This document shows, one piece after another, positions 1 to 8,073 of a stretch of 64,000 nucleotides of DNA (position 1 is the first letter of the stretch; each line of letters starts with the position of its first letter). The notes beneath the pieces are model-generated. The model was given only the letters and a program-made list of their open reading frames with translations. It was not told the origin of the DNA and searched no databases. This DNA comes from CATOSP01 sp965216155 (GTDB lineage: Bacteria > Chloroflexota > Dehalococcoidia > Lucifugimonadales > UBA3495): NCBI GenBank assembly GCA_965216155.1, contig CBDCFD010000007.1, forward strand, positions 744,001 to 808,000, read 5' to 3'. The position numbers and the translations under genes are program-made.

Positions 1-100
1 CGTCCAAGGCCTTGACCAGGGCCTTTTCCACCATGCTTCCGAGACCCAGTAGATCGTCGGTTAACCTGTCCAGTCCGGTTGCCAGGTTAGGTCGCATCAT
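1..100 (-). CDS. phoU: Phosphate transport regulator PhoU, N-terminal part (runs off the window)
   Basis: Only the first 33 codons lie in the window, read leftwards from an ATG at 98-100. They encode a helix with LDRLTDDLLGLGSMVEKAL, which matches the opening of PhoU, whose first helix carries the pattern L-x-x-M/L-G-x-M-V-E. A strong GAGGAGG Shine-Dalgarno sequence sits 7 bases before the ATG. A second ATG follows directly. PhoU is a cytoplasmic three-helix-bundle protein that restrains the Pst phosphate transporter and the PhoR kinase when phosphate is plentiful. It normally follows pstSCAB, which would lie upstream on this strand, but that side holds transposon remnants instead, so here phoU starts its own unit. 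The identification rests on a short fragment. Confidence 0.6.
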   Translation of the reverse strand, partial: MMRPNLATGLDRLTDDLLGLGSMVEKALVKALD

Positions 101-383
101 GATTGGTCCTCCTCGCTCTGTACGGCCATTCGCCCGGTCCTATTCCATCCAAGATATCGCCGAGCCAACGGGACCCTGTGGCCATGGTCGGACTTGGTCT
201 GTTACGAAATCTTTCGTGACCCTCGCCTCAGGCTCATACATCCGATTATGTATAGCGGAGTCAGCAACGGCTTTCGATGTACAGCAGCTAGATTTCCCAA
301 AAGTCTCCTCTATAACTCACGACTACATCAGGTAATTTACCAAATGAGAAGCGGAATGAGGCCCCGCTCAGGGCAATCGCATT
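101..383. other. Non-coding gap between phoU and an ISAs1 remnant
   Basis: This stretch of 283 bases has no convincing gene on either strand. Two short plus-strand open frames have no ribosome binding site and no recognisable product. It must hold the phoU promoter, but no clear -35/-10 pair stands out. Confidence 0.4.
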
Positions 384-1334
384 TCAGGATGACAAGACTT
401 TATGGAGGTAGGGAAAGTCCCATCCGGCCTTTTTGCGCTTGGCTTTGATGCCTATTTTCGCGGTGCGTTCCTGCTTGAGCAGGTTCAACGCCCAGTGCCG
501 GGCTACAGCCAAGTTTTGGTCGGCATGGCCGGTCCTGACTCGGCATCGGTCCTCATCGAAGGCCATGTCCAAGACCCAATGCAGGCTGTTCTCGATGCCC
601 CAGTGGGTCCGGGTAGCCTGAAGCAAGGACTCCGCCGTGGCCCGGTAGCTGCAGATGTAGTAACGCGTTTCAGTCGGGGCCTGCTCACCAGAACTCCGCC
701 GGTAGCTGAGCTTGGCAACTCCTTTCAGCCCCGGCCACCGGCCGTGGGAGTCTACGTAGGCCAGTTCCTCCCGGTCCGTTATCACCCAGCACTCCCCGCT
801 TTCCACTCTCCCATGGCCCTTGCTGGTCTGTTTGTAGTGGTAATGTTCAGAGTCCAGGGTCCCCTCCCGGTCGGCGCACTTGAACACGTCCTTGATATTC
901 TCATAGAGTTCCCCCCCCTGGTTGGACTTGACCGCCAGAAGGTAGTCAGACCCCCCTCCCACGATCTGCCGGGCTATCTCCTTCTGGCATCCCATGGCAT
1001 CAATGGTGATGATGCAACCTTGCAACTCCAGCAGGGACAGCAACTGGGGAATTGCCGTGATTTCGTTGGAGTGGGCTGATGTGCGGGTTTGGCCCAACAC
1101 CAGGTGGTTCTCAGAGGCCCAGGCGCTCACCAGATGCAAGGCTGGACGGCCTTGGCCCCGGTTATGACTTCCTCTCAGGGTCTTGCCATCCACCGCCACG
1201 ACCTGGCCTTGGGTCAATTCGGCAACCGATTTGACCCAGTTCATGAAGCACACCCCAAACTGCTCGGGGTCCAGGCGGCTGAACACCCGACCGAATGTGT
1301 CATGAGATGGGATGCCGTTGGGCAAGGGTGTCAA
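384..1334 (-). pseudogene. ISAs1-family transposase, N-terminally truncated
   Basis: The frame encodes the DDE catalytic part of an ISAs1-family (H-repeat-associated) transposase. Family landmarks are LPNGIPSHDTFGRVFSRLDP at the start, VAVDGKTLRGS with the first catalytic Asp, ITIDAMGCQ with the second Asp, and HWGIENSLHWVLDMAFDED with the final Glu. The C-terminus ends normally at HKVLSS. The family is usually about 370 residues and begins with an 80-90 residue N-terminal domain that is absent here. Family similarity begins at LPNGIPSH, around base 1325, and the sequence to the right is unrelated. The listed TTG start is only the first possible codon of the remaining frame. It is a decayed element and is not expected to move. 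Confidence 0.85.
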
Positions 1335-1449
1335 GGGCGGCGAGAAGGTGTACCACTGCGGCGGAGGAATCGTGTACCACCCACACGATGAGAAAGAACT
1401 GAATTGGGAGCCGGGCGGGGTCAGGTCAGGAGCAGGGATCCGGAGTGAG
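1335..1449. other. Deletion junction between two insertion-sequence remnants
   Basis: About 115 bases separate the broken start of the ISAs1 transposase from the stop of the istB fragment. Nothing coding is recognisable. No clear terminal inverted repeat or target duplication could be picked out by eye. Confidence 0.35.
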
Positions 1450-1806
1450 TCAGGAGTCTTCCGGCTCGTCCGAGACCTGGGTGGCGGCGTTCTGCCGGCT
1501 GTACCGGAGGCGGTAGCTGTCGCCGTTCATCTCCAGGATATGGACGTGGTGGGTGAGACGGTCCAGCAGCGCGCCGGTGAGGCGTTCCGAGCCAAATACT
1601 TCGGTCCACTCATCGAAGGGCAGGTTGGTGGTGACCAGGATGGAGCCCCGCTCGTAGCGTTGGCTGAAGACCTCGAAGAGCAGTTCCGCTCCGTTGGGGG
1701 ACAGGGGGACGAAACCCAACTCGTCGATGATCAGCAGGTTCAGGCGAGACAGTTGTCTCTGTAAATTCAGCAGGTGTCTCTCGTCCCGGGCCTCCAGCGG
1801 TCCGCT
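1450..1806 (-). pseudogene. istB: IS21-family helper ATPase IstB, C-terminal fragment
   Basis: The open stretch reads EARDERHLLNLQRQLSRL, then NLLIIDELGFVPLS, which is the Walker B region of IstB. ELLFEVFSQRYERGS, NLPFDEWTEVFGSERLTGALL and DRLTHHVHILEMNGDSYRLR follow, all hallmark IstB stretches. IstB is the AAA+ target-selection partner of the IstA transposase in IS21 elements. The Walker A half, about 130 residues, is missing, and an in-frame TAA at 1807-1809 closes the frame upstream. No istA is present. The piece is a non-functional remnant lying head to tail with the ISAs1 fragment. Confidence 0.85.
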
Positions 1807-1869
1807 TTACCTCGTCTTCACCGGCGCGACGGGCCAGCGCGGTTCCCCAGTCAAGGAGGCTGCCCGGGC

Positions 1870-2031
1870 TTACTGCGGGGATATGACCACCTGGAGCGTG
1901 GCCGGTGGAACGTCGCCCAGAGCGTCCTTGTCGATGTAGACGCTCTGGATGACGTCGCCGTCCTTGGTGCCGTACACGACCTTGTTCTTCGTGTCCTTGG
2001 TCTTGTGCAGCGTTAGAGTCAACTTTTCCAT
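1870..2031 (-). CDS. Small conserved-type protein of 53 residues, unknown function
   Basis: A compact, charged, beta-rich protein. The KLTLTLHKTKDTKNKVVYG opening is followed by DVIQSVYIDKDALGD and PPATLQVVI. The alternation of hydrophobic and polar residues suggests a small beta sheet. I recall similar short proteins with a K-L-T-L-T-L-x-K-T-K start in Chloroflexota and Actinobacteria, but cannot name a family. The start at 2029-2031 is chosen because GAGGAG lies 9 bases upstream. The ATG at 2038-2040 abuts that same site with no spacing, so it is less likely. The gene stands alone between transposon remnants. Confidence 0.55.
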   Translation of the reverse strand: MEKLTLTLHKTKDTKNKVVYGTKDGDVIQSVYIDKDALGDVPPATLQVVISPQ

Positions 2032-2300
2032 CGTTTTCATCTCCTCGTTGTAATCGGCGGAGGCAAAGTGTACCGAGTGTTGCATGAATTGTTACCCAAG
2101 AATTGGTTCGAGCCAGGCGGTCCCACGAGAAGCGCCGCGCCGTCGCCCGGTCCATCACAAGTGTCCCTCGTCAACCAGTCGTTGCGAGTCCCGTAACGCA
2201 CCGTCCGGTGCCAGAGCTAGCCCACCCGTCCAACACGGTCAAAGGGAGCCTGGGCAAGAGGCCGGTAGACTCGGTGACTTCATCATCGAATTCGAACCGT

Positions 2301-2363
2301 GTCAAGGCGGTCGTTGTCCGAAAACTGCTCCTGCTCCGGCATGGCGCCCAACTCCTCAGTGAC
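2301..2363. repeat. 63-bp direct repeat, copy 1
   Basis: The 63 bases from GTCAAGGCGGTCGTTGTCCG to ...CCTCAGTGAC recur at 2492-2554 with no mismatch that I can see. On the minus strand one frame reads VTEELGAMPEQEQFSDNDRLD, so the repeat may be a duplicated piece of a former gene. Confidence 0.85.
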
Positions 2364-2491
2364 TCCAGGTGGGCCACCAGCGCCGCGATCCCGGCCGGGT
2401 CGTTGGAGACCTCGCGCCTGTCTCCCCCAGGACGGATGGCCACATCCACCTTCCCCACCGACCCAGGGCGGGCCGGTCTGCCGCACCCCGC

Positions 2492-2554
2492 GTCAAGGCG
2501 GTCGTTGTCCGAAAACTGCTCCTGCTCCGGCATGGCGCCCAACTCCTCAGTGAC
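2492..2554. repeat. 63-bp direct repeat, copy 2
   Basis: Second copy of the 63-base unit at 2301-2363, in the same orientation, offset by 191 bases. The flanking bases differ on both sides, which places the repeat edges at these coordinates. Confidence 0.85.
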
Positions 2555-2756
2555 GGTGTTTCCCCACCGGCGTCATTGGAGCATGCATGCCCCTCGGCCC
2601 GCAACAGCTAACTGTCAGGAAATCGTGGCTGGGGTGGAGCGGAGGGCCGAGTGTTATGACCGGGACGCAGGAGACTGCCAGGGGTGTTGGCGTATGCTTC
2701 CGAGAAGGCTCCGCGGCCGGCCTCGGCCAGGCCGCACCACGGCAACGAAGACGGCA

Positions 2757-2975
2757 CTAACCGCCCCGACGTTCCAAGATCCAGGCTGCGCCGATGACCA
2801 AGCCGGTCAACCCCAAGGTGAAGGGCAGGGTCATCATGAAGGTGAGCATCACGGCCTCCGGCTGGACGCTGCCCAGCGGCAGGTTGACGGCCCGCACGAT
2901 GACGACGATGGCCAGCAGGCACAGCCAGGCTATTGCTGCGTATTTCGATGCTCGTTTCGTTTTCGAGCAGGCCAT
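2757..2975 (-). CDS. Small two-helix membrane protein (72 residues)
   Basis: The protein has a basic N-terminus (MACSKTKRASK), then two hydrophobic spans of roughly 20 residues, YAAIAWLCLLAIVVIVRAV and a second centred on FTLGLTGLVIGAAWIL. It ends in ERRGG. It would be a hairpin in the cytoplasmic membrane with both ends probably inside. The start at 2973-2975 is chosen over an upstream in-frame codon because a GAGGTGG site precedes it at suitable spacing. No family is recognised and no neighbour suggests a role. Confidence 0.6.
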   Translation of the reverse strand: MACSKTKRASKYAAIAWLCLLAIVVIVRAVNLPLGSVQPEAVMLTFMMTLPFTLGLTGLVIGAAWILERRGG

Positions 2976-3662
2976 GACTCCCACCTCTTCTCCGGCTGAC
3001 GGAGGGCTTTCCAACTCATACGTAACTGTTGAGTGACCGGTTTCCCCTTCCGGCTCGCCCGTCGCTCTGCTTCACAGGATGCAGGTCGGCGTCCCGTCCG
3101 CCGTAGGAGCCGACACCGACGTTGCGGATGACGGGCAACAAGAACTCATATCGGAGGTCGTGCTGGTAAAGTGCGGCGGCGCTTACTGGACAGACCCACC
3201 CCCAGTAAACAGCCGCGACATCGGGGTTGCGGAAATCGGGGTTTTCCGAAACTAACCAGATAGCACTTCCAGTTTCTTGCCTCCGGATTACTCGTTCTTG
3301 GACGAGAGACTTTTCCACTTTTTCGACAGCCAAGTCTTATCAGGACTGCGCTCTAACCCAGCCGCAATAGCTCCCGCCTGGTCCGTCAGTCGAGTATACG
3401 GTTCACGCCCGTTTTCAGCCCCTATGCCGTACGCCTGATCCGACGGTTTTGGGGATTGAGTCCAACCAGGGATTGAAGCTATGTTGGGTGGGGGCCAACA
3501 AAACCTGGAACCTTGTCGCCGGAAGTCGTTGGAACTCCAGCTCCAGTCAGTCCTTGCGGGCTTACTGGGTGGAGACGGGATGAGACCAGGAACTGGGGGG
3601 ACGTCGGAACACTCAGTTTGTTAAACTGGATATCAACAACAATTGGAAATGCGAGGCGAAAA
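2976..3662. other. Gap with no confident gene, upstream of the Cache lipoprotein
   Basis: About 690 bases. A 105-codon minus-strand frame (3016-3333) has an ordinary composition but no recognisable motif and no convincing start, so it is not called. The plus-strand frame that later becomes the Cache lipoprotein is open from 3513, but its first 50 codons do not resemble a protein N-terminus. Confidence 0.35.
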
Positions 3663-5459
3663 TTGCGGGGTTTTCTCATAGCGATTCCCATCGTCTTAAT
3701 TGTAATGTCAATGTCGGCTTGCCAGGGAAGCTCCGGTCCGTCCGGGGAGCAAGGACCTCCTGGCCCAGCGGGGCCCGCAGGACCAACAGGTGAAGCGGCC
3801 ACTTTGGACAAGGATGAACTTCAACTGGTTCTCCAACAGTTGGAAAGCGCTGAAGTAAGAATAACCGCTGACGGTCCAGCGTCCGGTCAACAGTTGATGC
3901 AGGGTCAGACCGAGGCCTCAGTGCCTCCCAAATGGATGCCCGAAGCTTACACCAATTACTTTGTACGAGAGGCAATCAGGCGGTATGAGTCTGACGGCTT
4001 GGATTCCACTGTCGCCTACTACAACACCAAGGAGAGCGTGGACGGCCAGTGGTACGTCTTCATGATTGACGAAGACGGGACCGTGATCGCCCATGCCAAT
4101 CCAGCCTTGGTGGGACAGCTTGCCTCGGACATCACGGGTCCCAATAACTACCCCACCGGCGCTGCCGTAGCCGCCACCGCCGACGAAAACGGTGCCTGGT
4201 TCGACTACACTTTCACCAACCTAGCAACGGGCTCGGTGGAGACCAAACATTCGTGGATGGTAATTCACGACGGGATTACCATCGGGTCCGGCTGGTACGA
4301 GGAAGGGCCGCGGAAGACCGACTCTCCTGTCTATACCCAGGCTTTCGTTCAACAGGCCATTAACCTTTACGATGCGGTGGGCTTGGATTCCACTGTCGCC
4401 TACTACGACACCGAGGAGAGCGTGGACGGCCAGTGGTACGTCTTCATGATTGACGAAGACGGGACCGTGATCGCCCATGCCAATCCAGCTTTGGTGGGAC
4501 AGCTTGCCTCGGACGTCACGGGTCCCAATAACTACCCCACCGGCGCTGCCGTAGCCGCCACCGCCGACGAAAACGGTGCCTGGTTCGACTACACTTTCAC
4601 CAACCTAGCAACGGGCTCGGTGGAGACCAAACATTCGTGGATGGTAATTCACGACGGGATTACCATCGGGTCCGGCTGGTACGAGGAAGGGCCGCGGAAG
4701 ACCGACTCTCCTGTCTATACCCAGGCTTTCGTTCAACAGGCCATTAACCTTTACGATGCGGTGGGCTTGGATTCCACTGTCGCCTACTACGACACCGAGG
4801 AGAGCGTGGACGGCCAGTGGTACGTCTTCATGATTGACGAAGACGGGACCGTGATCGCCCATGCCAATCCAGCTTTGGTGGGACAGCTTGCCTCGGACGT
4901 CACGGGTCCCAATAACTACCCCACCGGCGCTGCCGTAGCCGCCACCGCCGACGAAAACGGTGCCTGGTTCGACTACACTTTCACCAACCTAGCAACGGGC
5001 TCGGTGGAGACCAAACATTCGTGGATGGTAATTCACGACGGGATTACCATCGGGTCCGGCTGGTACGAGGAAGGGCCGCGGAAGACCGACTCTCCTGTCT
5101 ATACCCAGGCTTTCGTTCAACAGGCCATTAACCTTTACGATGCGGTGGGCTTGGATTCCACTGTCGCCTACTACGACACCGAGGAGAGCGTGGACGGCCA
5201 GTGGTACGCTTTCATCGTCGATGGTGAAAGCGGCTTTACCATTGCCCACCACAACCCCGTGTTGAGAGGAAGGGATCCCAGCCTGCGGGTGGATCCGACA
5301 GGCTACTTCTATGGCGATGACCTGCTGGGGGCTACCGAAGCCGGACGTTGGGTGGAGTACGTGATAGTCAACCCTGAAACCGGCGAGAACCAAAGGAAGC
5401 ACACCTTCGCGGTACTTCACGACGGCTACATCTTTGCTTCGGGCTGGTACGAACAGTAG
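3663..5459 (+). CDS. Lipoprotein with collagen-like linker and four tandem Cache-type sensor domains
   Basis: From the TTG at 3663 (GAGG six bases upstream) the product has a lipoprotein signal peptide, MRGFLIAIPIVLIVMSMSAC, with the lipobox Cys at residue 20. A short Gly-Pro-rich collagen-like stretch follows (GPSGEQGPPGPAGPAGPTGE), then four copies of a domain of about 128 residues. Each has GLDSTVAYY, VDGQWYVFMIDEDGTVIAH, HSWMVIHDGI and GSGWYE, which resembles extracellular Cache ligand-binding domains. Units begin near 3936, 4320, 4704 and 5088, spaced exactly 384 bases, and the two middle units appear identical at the DNA level. The last unit differs after VDGQWYAF. No kinase, HAMP or methyl-accepting domain follows, so the protein is likely a membrane-anchored binding protein. 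An ATG at 3513 would add 50 atypical residues and hide the signal peptide. Confidence 0.75.
   Translation: MRGFLIAIPIVLIVMSMSACQGSSGPSGEQGPPGPAGPAGPTGEAATLDKDELQLVLQQLESAEVRITADGPASGQQLMQGQTEASVPPKWMPEAYTNYFVREAIRRYESDGLDSTVAYYNTKESVDGQWYVFMIDEDGTVIAHANPALVGQLASDITGPNNYPTGAAVAATADENGAWFDYTFTNLATGSVETKHSWMVIHDGITIGSGWYEEGPRKTDSPVYTQAFVQQAINLYDAVGLDSTVAYYDTEESVDGQWYVFMIDEDGTVIAHANPALVGQLASDVTGPNNYPTGAAVAATADENGAWFDYTFTNLATGSVETKHSWMVIHDGITIGSGWYEEGPRKTDSPVYTQAFVQQAINLYDAVGLDSTVAYYDTEESVDGQWYVFMIDEDGTVIAHANPALVGQLASDVTGPNNYPTGAAVAATADENGAWFDYTFTNLATGSVETKHSWMVIHDGITIGSGWYEEGPRKTDSPVYTQAFVQQAINLYDAVGLDSTVAYYDTEESVDGQWYAFIVDGESGFTIAHHNPVLRGRDPSLRVDPTGYFYGDDLLGATEAGRWVEYVIVNPETGENQRKHTFAVLHDGYIFASGWYEQ
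4320..5205. repeat. 384-bp tandem repeat array encoding Cache domains
   Basis: Units at 4320-4703 and 4704-5087 look identical base for base. A third copy continues to about 5205 before diverging. A partial, slightly divergent unit precedes the array from about 3998, with differences such as aacaccaag versus gacaccgag and atcacg versus gtcacg. Near identity at the DNA level implies recent duplication, gene conversion or a repeat-assembly artefact. Confidence 0.9.
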
Positions 5460-5491
5460 GTTCGCCGGGCGTCTGAATCTTGTCCGTTGGG

Positions 5492-5928
5492 CAGCGTCTT
5501 GCGCACCGTCTCCGGGTGGATGGCGTCAATTATCTCGCATTCCACCAGCCGGTCCGCCAGCAGTTGCAGCGTCCAGTACGCCCGGCCCTCCGGCGGTTGG
5601 GAGCAGGCCAAGGCAATCAACTGGGATCATGGCCATCCAGCTTCTTGGGGCGGCGGTTAAGCTGCTCCCTGCGTCCCAGGGCCCTCTCCAGACCTTCCTC
5701 CACACAGCGGCGGCGCACCCGTTCCACCGTGGCGGTTCCCGCCTCGAGGGCCCGGGCCATCTCCTCGTCCTTCATGGACCCGTTGGCCTGGTTCTCATCG
5801 CAGAGCAACAGGATGCGGGCGTGGGTCTGCCTGTAAGCTACCGCACGTCCCCGGGACACCAGCCCCTTCAGTTCCTGTTGCGCCTCCTCGGCCAGCGCCA
5901 CACGGTATTTCTTCACCATCACATCCAC
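5492..5928 (-). pseudogene. IS630-family transposase, N-terminal remnant with frameshift
   Basis: From 5928 the frame reads KKYRVALAEEAQQELKGLVSRG, then a winged-helix segment ending RREQLNRRPKKLDG, the DNA-binding start of IS630-type transposases. The frame is lost near 5620-5640. The next part, LIALACSQPPEGRAYWTLQLLADRLVE and HPETVRKTL, continues in another frame. Similarity stops about 5492, so the DDE catalytic half is gone. The remnant abuts the 3' end of the Cache lipoprotein gene in convergent orientation. Confidence 0.8.
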
Positions 5929-6006
5929 CCCCCACTTCCCAACATTTTTCCTTCGGCTGCCGTCCCCTCATATTTTACCAGCCATCGTTTCAATGATGGT
6001 GGTCTA

Positions 6007-6139
6007 CTAGTACCGTTTCCAGATAGATTTGTTGATACTGGAAAGCTGCCTCTAACTCTGGATTCCTGCTTGCGCGGGAATGACTAACAGGTGAAACAGA
6101 TATCCGGTATAAGGCATATTCAAGTGGAAACGGTACTAG
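6007..6139. mobile_element. MITE-like element with 15-bp inverted repeats
   Basis: CTAGTACCGTTTCCA at 6007-6021 is the exact reverse complement of TGGAAACGGTACTAG at 6125-6139. Between them lies GGATTCCTGCTTGCG followed by CGGGAATGAC, a motif pair that recurs near 16000, 25000 and 58350. The length of 133 bases, terminal inverted repeats and lack of coding fit a miniature non-autonomous element. A 64-codon frame at 6091-6285 runs across it and is not called. Confidence 0.5.
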
Positions 6140-6358
6140 AGAACATACAACGTAAAGTAGAATCACTCGAAGATCTCTCTGCCGGGTCCCGGCTTAAGGC
6201 CACGTCCGAAACGAAAGACGTGCTTGGCCAAGCCACTGAAAATACGGACGAAGACTTGTCCAAAGCATCCAACCAGTGGCAATAAGCCATGTCAGCGAGA
6301 CGAACATCTTAAAGTAGTTCACAGGCATCTCAAAGAAGTCCAACACACACCAACCTTA

Positions 6359-6877
6359 ATGGAAAGCAGGCTGATATTGGGAGTGCGGACCCTGTTCTTT
6401 GTGATGGCCCTGTTCCTAATAGGCGCTTTCTTCCTGCCGTGGTTACGGTTGGCCGGATTGGAACGGACCGATAGCGGGGTGACGCTCATGGCATTGGCGG
6501 CGTCTCCGTGGGCTGCATATTTCTTCACCGTGGAACCCGTGCAGGCGGCTGTGCTTATAGGCGCACCTGCGGCGATGATGATATTTGCCATCTTCATGGT
6601 GAGCAAATATGCCCAGAGCCGGGCCACCCTTTTCGCTACCATTATGGTACTGGCCTCCGCCCTCGCATTGGTCATGGGAGCGCGAGGGCTAGTCGTCTCT
6701 GGCTCGACGCCTGGCATGGGACTTCAATTGGCGATAGCCTTGGCAATCTTGCTAACAACACACCAGTTGGCGATGATTGCCCAAGCCAAGCTCTACAGAA
6801 TGAGGCGACTCCCCAAGGTATACCGGGTATTGAGCATAGCGACGGGCCGACGGCCTTGGCCGACCCTGTTAATCTGA
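6359..6877 (+). CDS. Four-span integral membrane protein, unknown function (172 residues)
   Basis: From the ATG at 6359 the product starts MESRLILGVRTLFF and has four hydrophobic spans: about residues 8-28 (VMALFLIGAFFLPWL), 42-70, 75-92 (MMIFAIFMV) and 96-135 (IMVLASALALVMGARG and LQLAIALAILLTTHQLAMI). The C-terminal tail is basic (RMRRLPKVYR). The frame is open back to 6224, but that extension is hydrophilic, low in coding character and overlaps other sequence. No family is recognised. The gene lies 54 bases before the nuclease-like gene at 6932 on the same strand and may be co-transcribed with it. Confidence 0.55.
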   Translation: MESRLILGVRTLFFVMALFLIGAFFLPWLRLAGLERTDSGVTLMALAASPWAAYFFTVEPVQAAVLIGAPAAMMIFAIFMVSKYAQSRATLFATIMVLASALALVMGARGLVVSGSTPGMGLQLAIALAILLTTHQLAMIAQAKLYRMRRLPKVYRVLSIATGRRPWPTLLI

Positions 6878-6931
6878 ACTGCTGGGAATTGGCATACCAA
6901 TAGCTAAAACTGGTTATAAGAGAGGGAGCCA

Positions 6932-7993
6932 ATGCCGCTAACATCCGAGTTGGACAGACCCGATAGCCCAGCAAGGAAGTTCCTTGAAGAGAAGTTTCCA
7001 AACACGAGGAGAGTGGTGCGAGACGCCAACACAGTGCTCCGCCAAGCGGAGACGATTCGACCGGCGGCACCGCTGCCTTGGGGCACGCTGGGAACCGCGT
7101 TTGACTACCGGGCCAGGTATTATTTCCGAGCAACCCCATTCCAAGACTTAACCGCATGGCAGGGCGCACAGGAAATTAGCGGCACGGATTTGGGCTGGGA
7201 AGATACCGACCAGTCCGTAGCTTGGTACGCGGACAAAATGGGTATACACATGGACTCGCTGGGTTCCCTGTCGGTACTACGGAGATTTCAAGGCAGAACA
7301 CAAAGATACATTGGCCCTAACCCCGAACGGATGCTTTTCTCTCGGCCAAGCCAACGAGACAGCTTGATTCCCTCGGAGATTATAATGGACTTCTTCGCCA
7401 GCCTCGAAGACGTGCTGGCACGAATAAGACCGGAGGGCCGTCTACTGGAACTGAATGACGAGGAGCTGCTAGCTCGGTACTGCGTCGTGCTAGCCCTCTT
7501 TGAAGAGATGACTCGACCGGGGGCAGCCCAAGCTCGGTTATCCTCGCCACTGGTGCGCGAGTCCGACTGGACTGTAAAAACCTTACTACAAATTGTGCAG
7601 ACCCATTGGGTCGATGATCTTTATCGCCTGTCCCGCGCATTCTTCTTTGTGTTTCAGGATAGGCTTTTAGATAAGGTTATCCTGAACCCAATCTTCCAGG
7701 GTAGCGGAGATGTGGGTGGCGCAGATGGCGATATCATCGTGGATAACTGTCTTGTTGACTTCAAAGTCACGGTCAAGGCCGCCATCGGGAAGTTGGAGAT
7801 ATATCAGCTACTTGGGTACTTGCTGCTGGACTACGACGACGAATACGAGATTGAAAGGGTGGGATTCTACATGGCGAGACAAGGCGAATTCATCAAGTGG
7901 CCAGTCACCGACCTTCTCAACCGATTGATGGGATCGGCGGCATTGTCACCGCTCCAAGACTTACGCCGAGAGTTCCGGGATTGCCTAACCTAG
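6932..7993 (+). CDS. Protein with RecB/Cas4-like PD-(D/E)XK nuclease core, otherwise unknown
   Basis: A 353-residue protein with a clear AGAGGGAG site three bases before its ATG. The first 240 residues are mixed helical without a motif I know. The C-terminal third carries G-A-D-G-D at 263-267, then LVDFKV with Asp276 and Lys278, and then YQLLGY with Gln292 and Tyr296. This order, Asp, D-x-K, Q-x3-Y, is the catalytic signature of the RecB/Cas4 branch of PD-(D/E)XK nucleases. The family assignment is inference from those residues. No helicase, cas or methylase gene is adjacent. Its neighbours are membrane proteins of unknown role. Base composition is lower in GC than the housekeeping genes, consistent with acquisition. 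Confidence 0.6.
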   Translation: MPLTSELDRPDSPARKFLEEKFPNTRRVVRDANTVLRQAETIRPAAPLPWGTLGTAFDYRARYYFRATPFQDLTAWQGAQEISGTDLGWEDTDQSVAWYADKMGIHMDSLGSLSVLRRFQGRTQRYIGPNPERMLFSRPSQRDSLIPSEIIMDFFASLEDVLARIRPEGRLLELNDEELLARYCVVLALFEEMTRPGAAQARLSSPLVRESDWTVKTLLQIVQTHWVDDLYRLSRAFFFVFQDRLLDKVILNPIFQGSGDVGGADGDIIVDNCLVDFKVTVKAAIGKLEIYQLLGYLLLDYDDEYEIERVGFYMARQGEFIKWPVTDLLNRLMGSAALSPLQDLRREFRDCLT

Positions 7994-8073
7994 GCCAAGT
8001 ACCCGGCCTCACACGATCCAGGATCGTCGCATAGGTTAGGTGTATCTACAACGTTCTCGGTGAGAAACACGCA

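Larger units (their letters stand above)
2032..2756. other. Non-coding or decayed region holding the 63-bp direct repeats
   Basis: About 725 bases without a confident gene. On the minus strand the stretch between the two 63-bp repeats reads VDVAIRPGGDRREVSNDPAGIAALVAHLE. The stretch below copy 1 reads RFEFDDEVTESTGLLPRLPL. Both look protein-like but cannot be joined in one frame from a credible start. The most economical reading is a degraded minus-strand gene disrupted by an internal duplication. Plus-strand frames through the region look like shadows. Confidence 0.4.

Noticed and set aside
402..1079. Long plus-strand open frame over the ISAs1 transposase
   Set aside because: It is the antisense shadow of a recognised transposase, with no protein motif of its own.
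2103..2999. 298-codon plus-strand frame
   Set aside because: Arg/Pro/Ala-rich with low complexity, crosses both 63-bp repeats and the small membrane protein gene, and lacks a start signal.
3016..3333. 105-codon minus-strand frame
   Set aside because: Could be a small gene, but no start signal, motif or neighbour supports it.
3998..5205. Possible CRISPR-like array
   Set aside because: The repeats are 384 bp and coding, without spacers.
4221..5420. Repeated 85-codon minus-strand frames
   Set aside because: They recur only because the opposite strand carries the 384-bp Cache repeats. Not genes.
6091..6285. 64-codon frame with GTG start
   Set aside because: Crosses the inverted repeat of a MITE-like element and overlaps the next frame. 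No motif.
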